A program made the position numbers and the translations under genes. Shown piece by piece: positions 45,716-58,174 of a stretch of DNA of 64,000 bases (the first letter of the stretch is position 1; every line of letters starts with the position of its first letter). The stretch lies in the NCBI RefSeq assembly GCF_029962835.1, contig NC_080579.1:81051959-81115958 (forward strand), written 5' to 3'. This DNA is from Magnolia sinica (taxonomy: Eukaryota; Streptophyta; Magnoliopsida; Magnoliales; Magnoliaceae). The notes beneath the pieces were generated by a model that worked only from the letters and a program-made list of their open reading frames with translations, ran no database searches and had not been told where the DNA came from.

Positions 45716-45759
45716 ACTAAAGCTGCGCCTGATTGTAGGACGTTGGCAGGGCGCCAAGG

Positions 45760-46475
45760 GACCCATCGTGATGTGGGTTTTATCCACACCAACCATCCAT
45801 TTTTCCAAATCATTATATGGTATGAGACCAAAATGAGACACATCCAAATCTCAAGTGGACCACACAGTGGGGATTAAACTCCAACCATTAAAAACTTCCT
45901 GAGAACCATAAAAGTTTTGATAATAGTGATATTTCTATTTCCTTTCATCCAGGTCTTTATGACCTTATTATCAGGTCCGATGGCAAATAAACATCACGGT
46001 GGGCTCTGGAAAGGTTTCAATGGTGGGCGTCATTATCACTGTTGCTTCCTTTGGTTTGGTCCACTTGAGCATTGGATCTGCCCATTTTTGGGGCTTATTC
46101 TCCTAAATGATAAGAAGAAAATTGGATGGATGGTGTGGATAAAACTATACATCACAGCCGGCTTCTATGAACCCTGCCTATTTCAAGGAGTGGTGAACGA
46201 TTTCCCACCGTTAAAACTTCCCGAAGGCTACAAAAGTTTTGGATCAAGCTGATATTTGTGTTTTCAGTTCATCCAGTTCTGTGTGAGCTAATCAAAAGAT
46301 TAATAAATATTACAGTGGGCCTTTGGAAGATTTTTAAGGTAGGTGTTCAATCACAACTGTTTCCTGTGGTGTGGTCCACCTGAGATTTGGATATGCCTCA
46401 TTTTTGGACTCATGCTCTAAAATGAGCTTGCAAAATGGATAAATGGCGTGGATAAAATACATACATCATGATGGG
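45760..46475. mobile_element. Palindromic MITE copies, adjoining
   Basis: A full copy runs from GGGACCCATCGTGATGTGGG at 45759 through TGGATGGATGGTGTGGATAA and ACATCACAGCCGG at about 46160. A second, right-hand part follows from AGGAGTGGTGAACG at about 46187 to GATAAAATACATACATCATG. The second lacks its left quarter, so the two may share an end. Confidence 0.5.
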
Positions 46476-46877
46476 GCACAAATAGCACCGCCGGTGGGCA
46501 TCGACAGTACCTGCCACGCTACTGGCGGGCTCAACGGCAGTGCGTTAGTGAGGGCGGGTGGATCAGGGTAACACTTTAGGGGATGTTTCCCTAAACGTGG
46601 GCCCACCTGGTGTATGTATTGTATATCCATGACGTCCATCTGTTTTGCCAGATCACTTGAGGCATAAGAATCCAAAAGTTAATCAGATCCAAATCTCAGG
46701 TGGACTTCACTGGAAATGATAGTAATTGACTATTATAAACTTCTTGGCCCATGGAAATTTGGATGAAGTTGATATTTGTGTTCTCCTTTATCCAGGTCAG
46801 CGTGGCCTTATCAAGCAGGTTAGATGGTAAATAAACATTACCGTTCGCCGTAGGAAGTTTTAATAGAAGCATTCCAT

Positions 46878-47488
46878 TGTGACACGCATGCCGCCACATG
46901 TTGGGTAGGGAAGCTTCCTTAGAATGATTTAAGTATGCAATAGAGAAACCAAAAGGGTGGGACAATCACAAAAAACACAATGATTTACATGGAAAGTTCT
47001 TGCCGGAAAAAACTACAACATCAAATGACAGAACAATCCACTGTAAACGAAGAATTACAAGAAATAGGTGACTTACATATCTCGAAACCCTTTGTCTTAT
47101 GAGACAAAATCTCTTTATAAAACTCTAGAAAACCTCTTTTGGACTCTATCATGTTCGTTTCTTAATCCTAATCCTGTGTTACACCCGTTTATATAAGGTT
47201 ACGTTTAGAATTAGAACAAATCGTGTACTTACATAGAAGTTACACAAACCGTTGATCGAACCTTCGATTGATCGACATCAACTAAGGATCTTTTGATCAA
47301 CTGAACATGCTCAAAAAATTTTAGAAAGCTAACTTGATTTTTTGAAATTATTTTGATCGATTGAGCGCTGATCTTCGATCGATCAACCATGTCTAAAACT
47401 GTCCAGAGACAAAACAAGAACATTTTGGATTTTCTCGATTGATCGATGACCCTTATTTTTCATCATATTGAAGGTATCAATTTCAACA
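46878..47488 (-). repeat. 3' LTR of the copia derivative
   Basis: Plus-strand ends TGTGACACGCATGCC and CAATTTCAACA. It matches 49340-49954 over its length (ATAGGTGACTTACATATCTCG against ATAGGTGACTTACAGATCTCG). It contains a TTTATATAAGG stretch and ATCGATTGATCGA-type repeats. Confidence 0.8.
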
Positions 47489-49339
47489 TACTTCAAGCTC
47501 TCTCTAAGAAAGTTTGATTTATACGTTCCGCCACACCATTCTACTTTGGTGTATGTCTAACTATGCTATATTGTAGGATCCTCTCATCCTTACAAAACTT
47601 ATTAAATTCTATAAAAGTGAACTTTCTGTCATTGTCGATCCTGAGTACTTTCAGTTTCTGCCCTGATTGTTTTTCCACCATGACCTTCTACTACTTGAAG
47701 GTGGTAAAAACATTATATTTATATTTTAAGAAGTAAACACATACCTTTCTAAAGTGATCATCAATGAACATGACAAAAAAAAAAAAAAAAAAATAACCCC
47801 CCTCCAAAAATAATGGACAATGGACCCCAAGAATCAGAATGCATATAGTCAAGCAATCCTTTACTATTATGTTTCCTAGTTTTAAAAGAAAATTTTGAAT
47901 GTTTACCATATATGCATTGCTCACATACATTCACTTCAAAATTCTTAAAAGAATGAATTAAATCATGATTAAGTGGTACCTTAATACCATACTCGCTTAT
48001 GTGGCCCTGACGAGCATGCCACAAATGTGCCGATGTGGAGTTTGCTATATTCATTATGGCTCCACCCGATATAATGCTATCGATCAACCTGTAGAGATTT
48101 TCGCTTCTATGTGCCTTCATTATAGTGAGTACCCCTTTAAAAACTTTCAAAATATCATTGTGGTCAGAGACTTTCATCCAAGAGCATTAAGGGTTCCCAG
48201 AGATATCGGATTCTTTTTCAGATCTAGAACATGTCTCATGTTTATCAAAGTACGCTCAATCCCATTGAACATTCGTATGCAAATAGAACCAATCACAACC
48301 ATCTTACAATAATGATCATTGCCCATAAGTACTAGGCTATCATTATAATTGTTGTACGTGGTTAATCAACTCCGGTGAGGACACATGTGATATGATGCCC
48401 CCGTATCCAAAACCCACTCATTTTACAAGTGTCTAATCTTGGACACGAATAATACATCATAGCTACTGATCTCCTCGTTAGATTCTATTATATTGGCCGC
48501 TTTGGGAGAAGTATCTAATTTCTAATCTTTTTGAGTTTTAAGGTTTGTGTAGTCCATCATGTGACCCATTCTTCCATAATTCCACGACTTCAACTTTCCT
48601 TTGCCCTTCAACTTCAATCTCGATCGTGATTTTCCTTTCTATCGCTCAGACACTCTTCCCCTTGCTACCAGTGCGTCCATAGATGTACCTTCCCCACCAT
48701 TCTTCTTTCTCAATTGCTTCGACTGAAGTGATAAGATAATAATGTCTAAGTCCAAAGTATATCTATCATGGCACAAATTACTAAATTCTCCTAGGAATCC
48801 GAGAGAGACGTCAATATGATTAGGGCTTTATCTTCGTCGTCAATCTTCACCTCCATGTTCATCAGTTTGCAAATTAGTTTGTTAAAGGCACTGATATGCT
48901 CATTGAGATTTGATCCTTGTCATCTTAAGAGTATACAATTATTTATTTAAATATAGAAGATTGGAAATCAATTTTGTCATATAAATGCTTTCCAACCTCG
49001 CCCATAGGCCTACAGCAGTCGTTTCATTGATCACATTATATAGGATACCATTGACCAAGAACAATTGAATTGTGCTCATTGCTTCTTTTTTTTTAATTTT
49101 ATTTTTTATCTAAGTCTTCCAAATTCTCCTCCTTAATAGTTTCAGGACATTTGGCTTTGCCAAAGAGTATTTTTTGCAGTATTTGTTGAATCAGGAGGAC
49201 TTTCATCTTCAACCTCCATAATTTAAAATTATCATTTCTTATAAATTTTTGTATCTCATATTTAACATTTGATCATTTGAAGTCATGTCTCAGATTTGAT
49301 TTAAAACCACAATGTAATAGCCTACACTTTGATACCACT
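47489..49339 (-). pseudogene. copia gag, protease and integrase remnant
   Basis: Read on the minus strand: degenerate gag (KMKVLLIQQ-like region at about 49190, MGHMMDYTNLK zinc-knuckle remnant at about 48560-48600 with cysteines lost); protease with its catalytic DTGA intact at about 48397-48408; pre-integrase AHLWHARQGHISEYGIKV; CEQCIYGKHSKFSF; integrase start YMHSDSWGP; then a poly-F stretch from a poly-A run at 47774-47795 and broken integrase core near 47520-47640. Several frameshifts are present. Confidence 0.8.
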
Positions 49340-49954
49340 TGTTGTACGCAGTTGCCACACGGTAGACGCGGAAGCAACCTTATAATGATTCAAGCATGTA
49401 ATAGAGAAACGAAAAGAACAAGCAAACACAAAGAAACACAATGATTTACCACAACACCAAGCGACAGAATAATCCATTGTAAATGAAGAATTACAAGTGA
49501 TAGGTGACTTACAGATCTCGAAACCCTTCGTCTCCTGAGATGAAATCCCTTTACAAAACCCTAGAAAACTCATTTGGACTCTCCTACGTTCTTTCTTTAA
49601 CCCTAATCCCTTGTTACACCAGTTTATATAAGATTACGTTCAGAATTTTTTTAAAAATTACACACTTACGCAGAAGTTATGCAAACCATCAATCGATCAA
49701 CATCAATCGAAAATCTTTCAATAGATCGATCCCGCAATGTTTGATCAATTGAACATGCTGAAAAGTTTCTAGAGAGTTAACTTCATTTTCCATAATTATC
49801 TCGATCAATCAAGCCCTAATATTCGATCAATTGAATATGTCCAAAACTATCTATAGACAACTAAAAATATTAGAATTTTCTTGATTGATCAAAGTTGTAG
49901 TCGATCAATCGATGACCCTTATTTTCCATTAGATTGAAAGCACCAATTTCAACA
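49340..49954 (-). repeat. 5' LTR of the copia derivative
   Basis: Plus-strand ends TGTTGTACGCAGTTGCC and CCAATTTCAACA. It is the partner of 46878-47488. The two have clearly diverged, so the insertion is old. Confidence 0.8.
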
Positions 49955-50234
49955 TCCATGGCCACTATTTCTTGTGTTATGATTCACTCCAATTTAGATA
50001 AGCTTAATTTTTGAGCTCAACCCATAATGATTCGGCAAAATGAACCAATGGTGTAGATATACAACATATACATTAAGGTGGGACTCATGGTCGGGAAAAC
50101 ACTCATTATAGTGTTACCTAGGTAACACATAATCTGCTTCCATTAGAGAGGTCCTCACCACCATAAAAAGGGACTCGGATTGCTTTTTTTTAACCTGCTA
50201 GCACTTACTTGTGTACAAGTTAGTGCTATTTGTT

Positions 50235-50272
50235 GCATGCATATAATGAGGTAATAGCTTTATCCATGCCAT

Positions 50273-50330
<58 letters not shown>

Positions 50331-50680
50331 TTTTCTTTTTTTTAAATTATTATTTTTTATTTTAAACGCATCATCCAAAATATGAGGCATATGCGAATCT
50401 CAGGTGGACCACACCATACAAACACATTAAAAAATTCTATTTGCCATCCAACCTATTCATAGAGACATGAATGAAGGGAAACATAAATATCAACTTAATC
50501 CAAAACTTTTATGGCCATCAGGGAGTTTTTAATGGTGAGTGGTCAATCGCCATTGTTTCATGTGGTGTGGTTCACCCGATATTTGGATCTGCCTCATATA
50601 TCAATCATAACCTAAAAAGAGCCAGAAAAATGGATGGGCGGCCTTGATTAAACACAAAAATATAGTGGGCCCACAGAATA
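50235..50680. mobile_element. Palindromic MITE copy with (CT)n expansion
   Basis: Contains AGGTGGACCACACCATACAA and its mirror CATGTGGTGTGGTTCACC, then ATGGATGGGCGGCCTTGATT. A (CT)n run of about 55 bp (50271-50324) occupies the place of the usual CCATCCATTTTT segment. Confidence 0.55.
50271..50324. repeat. (CT)n microsatellite
   Basis: About 27 CT dinucleotides, followed by a T-rich stretch. Confidence 0.9.
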
Positions 50681-50764
50681 CTGACTGTAGCGATGTGGGT
50701 TCTGGGAAGGTGAGTATGCAATCCGCGTCCTTACAAGAACTCCGCCCATCTCTACAGCGGACAC

Positions 50765-51534
50765 GGATTTCCTGCAAAAGCCTTCCCTGGAAGTTCCTGC
50801 TGAAGGATTCTGGGTGGGCCACTGCAATGTTTCTGAGAAATCCAACCCGTACATCTATTTTTCGAGATCATTTTAAGACATGCGGCAAAAAACGAGGGTG
50901 ATCCAAAACTCAAGTGGGCCATACGAGATGAAATAGTGGGGAAAGGAATGCCTACCGTTGGAACCTTTCTAAGCTCCAAATTGATGTTTATATGCCATCC
51001 AAACCGTTTATAAGGTCATTTTCACCGAGATGAAGTGAAAACACCAAAAAATTAGACTGATACAAAACTTTTGTGGCCATATAAATGTTTCAACGGTGGT
51101 CACTAAATACCCACTGTTTCCTCTTGTGTTGCCCATTTGAATTTTGGATCCACATTATTTTTGGTTGAATATTCTAAAATGGGCCACACGAATTCCTAGA
51201 AAAGCCTTCCATGAAAGTTCCTGCGGAAGGATTCTGGGTGGGCCCACTGCGATGTTTCTGAGAAATCCAACCCGTCCATCTATTTTTCAAGATCATTTTA
51301 GGACATGCGGCAAAAATTGAGGGCGATCCGAAACTCAAGTGGGTCATAAAAGATGAAATAGTGGGAAAGGAATGCCTACCGTTGGAACCTTTTTAAGCTC
51401 CAAATTGATGTTTATATGCCATCCAAACCGTTTATATGGTCATTTTCACTGAGATGAAGTGAAAACATAAAAAAATTATGCTGATACAAAACTTTTGTGG
51501 CCATATAAATGTTTCAACAGTGGTCACTAAATAC
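50765..51534. repeat. Tandem copies of a 425-bp MITE-like unit
   Basis: Unit landmarks (AAGCCTTCC, GTTCCTGCNGAAGGATTC, GTTTCTGAGAAATCCAACCC, GGTCACTAAATAC) occur at 425-bp spacing (for example 50829 and 51254). The second copy is cut at 51534 by the hAT-like element and resumes at 63840. A third begins at the very end of the window (GGGAAAGCCTTCCCTG). Confidence 0.8.
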
Positions 51535-52053
51535 TAGGGGTGCACACGGTTCGGTTCGGTCCAGTTTTGGGGTAAAACCGGAACCGAACCGTTCCTTACG
51601 GTTCCAGGATTTTCGAAACCAGACCGTTAGCACCCTAGAACCGAACTGGAACCAAGCCATGAAAACCGGTTCGGTTCCGGATCAATTCCACGATTCTGGG
51701 CTTTTTACAATCCGGCCCAATTACATGTTCTATTTTATAATTTAGCCCATGTCCATTCGTGTTGTGATCCACTTGATGAATGGTTTAGATATTGTATATG
51801 GTGTAAAAAAATACATTTATGAAAACAAACAAAGGGTGCATTGTAAACCACAAATCATGAGTCAAATATACAACTAAAATATATTGTAAACTCACGTTCC
51901 AGGTTCGGTTCCATGGTTTGGTTCCAAGTTCGGTTCCATGGTTCGGATTCACAGTTCGGATCACATTTTGGTTTGGTTCTAAATACCCCCAAACTGGAAC
52001 CGAACCGAACTAAACGGTTCTTTAATTTTTGGAAATGCAACCGGAACCGGTGT

Positions 52054-55000
52054 TGTAACACCCTGAAATTTGGGGGTCGTGTAGGCACTCGACTCCCAAG
52101 TTCTTGGGTATCACTTATAACCAATTTACATGTTTTATGTATAATCCGATTTGAAGAGCGGTATGGAATTACTTGAAACATGAATCACAATCACAACTAG
52201 TCTACTGAATTGAAAGTGACTAAATGTATACAAGTCCAAAATAATATCAATGGGTCGCACAAGGCGTTGCCCAACAAAATACAAAATGCTATGTCCCAAA
52301 GAATGATGCGCCGAATCCAACACCTAGCGGTCCAAAGTCCGTCTACTAGTCCTATGGAGAACCGCTCATCAGCTGGAAGTAAGACAACTCGTCCTCCACA
52401 TCCAAGGTCGCACCGCAAGGCTCCTCATACTCAGCGTCACCTGTAACTACTGAAGAGTCTGGTTAGTGTTTTAAAACACCGTCCCAGAGTGGGAGTGAGT
52501 GATCAACTTAGTCGGTGCTATTAATCCTAAGTTACAACAGACATCAATTATATTATGAATTTAATGAAAGGCAAATATTCATAAAACCTTAACTAATCTT
52601 GTTAATGCATATGTGTGATAAATGATATGATGCATGACCTCGCTACAATACTCCCTCGAACGACTCCGTCTAACGATCGCACATGACCAGCACTCCCTCA
52701 TTGCGACTTCAACTGCCGAATTGCCAAAACCTAGCTAATGTAATGCATGAATAATGTTAACTGAGTATTTAGTTAATTCCGTTCATTTAATAAATTGAGG
52801 AAACTGGTACACCCCACGATATCAATGCCCTAAACTAGTTGCGAGGATAAGGCCCCTCAACACGCGAGGCCAAGACTGCGCGATCCTTAATCCCATCGGG
52901 TTCCCCATCCTCGATTTCTAGCACATGAGGAGTGCTGGGAAAAGGATCGCTCGCGGTCACTATGGGGAGGCTCGTCACCCTAGCGTAGGCCGACAACTCA
53001 AATACAGTGTCCCATTCCACCATGCCCGACTCTCGAGATGGTGGATCAGTTTCAAATGGTTATCCATGGGCTTCAGTGGGCGAAGGGTGTTCCAGGTTCT
53101 ATTCAAGCGTGAGCAGACATGGTTAACAATCATAGTTGGTCAGTAATTGGGCTAGACCGTGCAAGTCCAAGCGAGTATGTGACGGATGACATCGGGTACA
53201 AGCAACCCATGTAATCCAACTACTGTCACCCATTCATACCCGCCCAATTCCACTAGTTTAGCCGCAGGATGGTCCAACCAATGGGACCACCTTCTCTTAC
53301 CTCATTTTCCTGACCAACCAAGGAATTTGGGATATTCAACAGTACTTCAACCAATTAGGATCTAACATCTAATACAAGTGACGTCATGTGAGCATATATT
53401 AAACATATAAATTCAATTTTTTTTTATAAATGCAACTACTAACATTATTACAAAATAAATATGCATAGGTGTTGTGTGGGTTAGTGAGGAAGCCAAGAAT
53501 TTCATATATTTCACAGTACAAAAAAAATATTAAAGGTTAATGCATCATACATATTACCAAGAAGCATGGAACAAGAATGCACATAAGAGATGGACATGCA
53601 CTTACCAAATTTATGCCCAATCATGTGAGGAACAACAAGCAATACAAAATCATTCATATCATTTGGAGGATCTATCATGTGAGGTTTTGGCTAGGTTTTT
53701 TCTAGGTCATCTAAATACTTCACCCAAACATTCAAAATTATGAAATCCATACTAAAATTGGTGCTAGGCCACCTAAGAATAATAGTCTGTACCTATGGAT
53801 CATTGATGACTTTAGGAAATGATCTAAGGTTGTCAAACTCATGGGTCGATTCGTAGAGATCCTGAGCTAAATGAACTTACATGTTAGGATTACATGCATT
53901 TCCTAGTTCAACCCCAAAGATTACAAAAAAAAAAAAAAAAAAAAATGGGTGCTTACCTCCCCAATCGGATGGAGTGGCTTGTAGTTGTGGATATGGGAAA
54001 AAGGGAAGGTATTTCTCTAAGGTTCTAAGCTTTCTTAGGCCTCACCTACTACCACACACTCCTTTCCTTCCTTCTTCCTCTCTCTTTCTCCTCTTTCTCT
54101 TCTCCCTTTCTCCCTTTCTTTATTCTAGGGCAAAATCGTATGGGGAGAGGGGGTGCCCAAATGAGGCCCTTTTATAATGGCAGATTTGGTGCAAATAGTC
54201 CCAAGGGTTGGGTTTTTACTATACTAGCCCTATGGGAGGGGTTTTTAAGCCTCTAGGGTTAAATTTTTTCTATGGGGTGTACATATTGATATACACCATA
54301 CGATATTAGTCCTAATGATGATTTACGTATGGATATGATCGACCCGCCATTTGGATGCGCTGATCGACAGATATGATTAGAAGTCTGTTCAACGGTCACG
54401 GATGGTCGATCGAGGCTGCAGCTATACGGATATGAGCAGGGAAATATCCTTACTCAAAGTGTGAAGTTTGGTCGTAAACCGACAGTTCGAAATCCTCAAC
54501 TTTGCATAAGAGTAGACGACCCAATTCACTTAAGTTTCAGCTTCTTCCTTTAGGGTATTTGCACTTCTCATGCACTCATCCGTCTGTCCAAGTAGAGCGG
54601 TTATGGATAGTACCTAGGTTCGTCTCCCGCGATGGACATCAAGCCCAGTAAGACAGACATTATCCTATAGTTTTGGAATGAGTGGTCCACCAACGAGCGG
54701 TCTAGAGCTTGTTTGGAAAATCAGGACATTTCTTTAATGAATTAGGTATTGAGATTTCTCGTGGGCGATGATTTGAGTTTGGATTAACTATGTTCATAGT
54801 GTGGCCTATTTATAACTAGTGGAAGTAGAGGTTTGGTCATGATTACTCTAAATCGTCGATTTTATGTTAAAAGAGTAACAGAGTTGATTTGGTCTATTAG
54901 TTAAGATCCGGATCTTATCTGACTCGGCTTCGGTTAGATCTTTAATTTAGTTATGATTGTCTTGATTAGTTAGCGATGAGTCGGTTAGATTTTTGGGTCC

Positions 55001-55225
55001 AATGTGAGTGAATCATGGGGCTAAACTTGATGTTCAAGTGATCGGGCGGATTCGTTGGCTTCCTACGGTTGATTAATTGAACTTGTGCAGTTCTTTACTA
55101 GTATCACCCATGTATAAACTAGCATTGAGTGTCAATGGTCAGTAAGTGATAATATAAGTTAATTACATTTAAAAAAATTTAAGGATTTTTGAAAATCCAA
55201 AACAGTGAAAATCCAAGATGTTACA
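52054..55225 (-). repeat. 3' LTR of the LARD-like element
   Basis: Plus-strand start TGTAACACCCTGAAATTTGG, end CCAAGATGTTACA. A TATA-like ATTATAAAAGGG (minus strand) lies at about 54168-54180, followed by a pyrimidine-rich leader on that strand. It carries the GTGTTTTAAAACAC palindrome at 52466-52479 and the conserved short frame at 52352-52462. Confidence 0.85.
52352..52479 (-). other. Conserved short frame plus palindrome in the 3' LTR
   Basis: Minus-strand stop-to-stop frame of 36 residues with core GDAEYEEP and end VEDELSYFQLMSGSP, then TAG. It follows the palindrome GTGTTTTAAAACAC and a TTACAG acceptor-like site. Compare 35778-35902 and 58472-58599. Confidence 0.6.
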
Positions 55226-55242
55226 ATCTACCCCCTTAAAAA
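55209..55242 (-). other. Polypurine tract / 3' LTR boundary
   Basis: On the minus strand AATTATTTTTAAGGGGGTAG leads into TGTAACATCTTGG. Plus-strand reverse transcription in gypsy elements is primed from such a tract directly upstream of the 3' LTR. Confidence 0.7.
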
Positions 55243-57422
55243 TAATTTCGTCCCCGAAATTGCTTAAGGGTAATAAGTAAAGATATTATCATTTCGTTTT
55301 CTTAAGTTTTGTTGGTTTCGGGTTTACATACGTTTTAGGGTATATAATAAATACGCTAGCCTAGCTCATTGTGATCTACCCCCCTTACTAGTTTTCACCT
55401 TTGAAGTTTGAAAAGAATTGTCAAAATCATCATTATTGTGCTAAGTGTTTGATGATAAATTTACCTAAGGGTGGTATATTCTATTCTTTTATGATTGGGT
55501 TAATGCGAAAAAACAGTTGTGGTAGGCTTTGATCCCATACGTCGATCCTCTGCATGACAAGGGCAGAAAGATCGTTGTATCCCTTCCTAGTCCTGGTAGA
55601 TCCTAGTCTTCTGCTCGGTCAAAGTAGTGAGTCCGTTGGTATTCGTCTAGGATCGAGAATTGGGCTAAGCCACAAATGCTTCACAAATGTATGGTTTCGT
55701 AATTCCGTAGTCCGATTATTCTTAACATTTGGAAGATATCAAAATTTATTAAGAAGTTCAAGTTTCTCATTTATAATATTTTAGTGGGTGGTGAGTCTCC
55801 CATGGTGCCTATGATCAAACAACTATCTTCGAAAGGTTTCCAGGAACTTAAGGTTCCTCTCGACATTACCATTCTGATCCTATGGTTAGTGAGTTATGGA
55901 CAAATCACGCTTTGGTTTCATAAATTTTTATAGGGAAGGAAGAATCGAAAGTTTTAAGGTATTCTGGAGGTTTGGAGTGGTGATGCAAGGAATGCCGCAG
56001 AAAAGGAAAAAGGAAGAACATTATCTCATCAAAGTGGTATGAACTCTGAATTTATAAGAGAATAAGAAACCAAAATATTTTAGTAAAGTCCACTTTGAAT
56101 ACGAACTCACAAATTCTTAAGCAATGAAATGAAACCCTACTTAAAAAGTGTAATTCGTCAAGTTATAGATTATTTGCAATAGTAAAATATACTAAAAATA
56201 AAGATTTAATTTAATTACTTAGGATGATTCCTAGGATCTTCACAAGTAATCCTTAATTAGACTTCGAATCCTAAAACTCTATGATGAAAGAGATACATCT
56301 GGTCCATCGGCAACTTTTAGTTGTAGAAACTTTCGGTTTCAATACATCTTTTGTTCATAGAGTATTTATCACTTTTAATTACCAGATAATTTTTATAATT
56401 TTTATGTTAATTCCTCATTAATTTGACCCTTTTTATACAAAATTTTAATCTATTTCAAGTTCCATAAAAATTATAAAAATTTTAGAAGCATAAGTCATTC
56501 GAAATTAACAAATTTTTATAAGATATTAAAACATATCTAATTCTTGTAACGTTTCTTATATTTTCAGTAATTGAATTATTTTTTTAAAATTTTTTTTATT
56601 ATGATTTATCAGTAAGTTTAAAGTCATCCTACAAAATTTCATATCATTTGGAGTTGTAAATAAATTATTAAAATTCTAAGAGCAACAGCTGTCCGAAATT
56701 AATAATTTTTAGATAGTTAAAAGAATATCTTAATTTTGACTATATTATAATTTTTATTTTATTATTTTATTATTTTTATATAAAATTAGACTTATCAAGC
56801 TTCAATTTTTCTTTTGAATCACCTAAATTGGAGTTGTAACGAAGGAGATATGAATTTTTGAAGTCGATCGAATTTTGTAGGAAATTCCGGTGTGGTCACA
56901 CCAGCCCTCTGGACATCCGGGCGTGGGCTACGCCCGTTGGGCATGGTCACACCAAGCCCTTGGAGGGTCGGGCATAGGCTACACCAATCGGGCGTGGTAG
57001 CCGGGCGTGGTCACGCCAGTCCTTGTTATCCCAGGCGGGTGCACCTTGTGACGGCCATATCTCGCAAACTGGGATGAGTTATTCAACATGCTATATATGA
57101 ATTTAGTGTAGGAGAAGTCGATCTACGCAATGGTATAAGTTATTTTATAAAATTCCTCTTTTATAGTGGTAAAAAATCTATTTTATCTACATTTCTACTA
57201 TTTTCGGTAAATTTTTGTTTACCCCTAATTCTCTATCCCCGAATGGGTCAGAACTATTAAGTTCGGTCCGGTATTAGCTCATTTGTTTTAGGATGATGAT
57301 TTCAACCGTCTAATCATTCAATTTCTAGCTCGTTCCTAACAATGTACTGGAAAAATTAAAGAACAAAGTGATGACAGGTGAAGATTTTAAGGAGATAGGT
57401 TGGAAACAAGAATTTAGACTTA

Positions 57423-57789
57423 GGCCTATTTGGCTAGTGGCATTAAACGGTACTAAATGGGATTACAATACTAATCATAACTCAAGATTAGGAATGACAT
57501 GCCTGGAATGAGTGTGGGATAGGATTTTAAATTAATTTCATAGGGTTTGCAAAATGAGCCTTGTGTTGGAAGGTGTAATATGGGATTTCTAAATCCCATG
57601 ATGATAAATTTTCAAGTGTAATTTGAAAGGAAATCCCGAAATTTACCTTTAATTGTATGCATCTCAAACATGATATTGAAAAACATGGGATACAGACAAT
57701 CCAGGGACAATACCTTACACATGCATTTATTAATACTTTTACAATTCCATTCACCTTAATCCCACCTAACACAGTTGGCCAAACGACCC
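57423..57789. mobile_element. Tourist-like MITE, TSD TTA
   Basis: Ends GGCCTATTTGGCTAG and the inverse of GGGTCGTTTGGCCAAC, flanked by TTA at 57420-57422 and 57790-57792. Subterminal GGGATTTCTAAATCCC-like inverted pieces lie within. Confidence 0.7.
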
Positions 57790-58161
57790 TTAGGGATTAG
57801 GTGGACTGGACTACCTAAATTTTCTAGTTAGTCGAATCGGGTCTTGTCGTTAAGTTCCAAAATTCTTGCTTGGGAATGGGCTGAAACATGTCGTAAGGCT
57901 CCCAGGTCGAATTCTAATATTTTATGCTCTCTTTTCTCAGTCTAAGCCATTCGTAAGACTCTCAGACCTATTTCCTAGCGTCACTACTTACTCTCGCTAC
58001 CTAACCCTAACACTCTGGAAGTCTTACCTTCCATCTAAGAGCGTCAGTTCAGGGATTGGGGTGGTAGATAGCATTTTTGTGTTTTCTATTACGTTTTCTC
58101 TTAAGTTAGCGGACGCGATAGTAAGTTCATGACCCATGGTCCAATTGATTCCAAACTATTT

Positions 58162-58174
58162 CTCTAATACCATC
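58162..58174 (-). other. Degenerate primer-binding site
   Basis: Minus strand GATGGTATTAGAG, the initiator-Met tRNA type site (TGGTATCAGAG) with one transition, placed one to two bases from the 5' LTR end. Confidence 0.7.

Larger units (their letters stand above)
46878..49954 (-). mobile_element. Two-LTR copia derivative lacking reverse transcriptase, TSD TCCAT
   Basis: LTRs at 46878-47488 and 49340-49954 (611 and 615 bp) are direct repeats with TG...CA ends. TCCAT flanks the element at 46873-46877 and 49955-49959. The primer-binding site, read on the minus strand just inside the right LTR (about 49325-49339), is AGTGGTATCAAAG. The 1.85-kb interior holds gag, protease, pre-integrase and the start of the integrase, then jumps to the 3' LTR. 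Reverse transcriptase and RNase H are absent. Confidence 0.85.
46595..50105. mobile_element. Palindromic MITE copy split by a copia element
   Basis: The left half (GGGCCCACCTGGTGTATGT to TTAATAGAAGCATTCCAT, to 46877) and the right half (GGCCACTATTTCTTGTG to ATTAAGGTGGGACTCATGG, from 49960) join cleanly into one MITE once the copia insertion and one TCCAT are removed. This confirms the insertion point. Confidence 0.65.
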
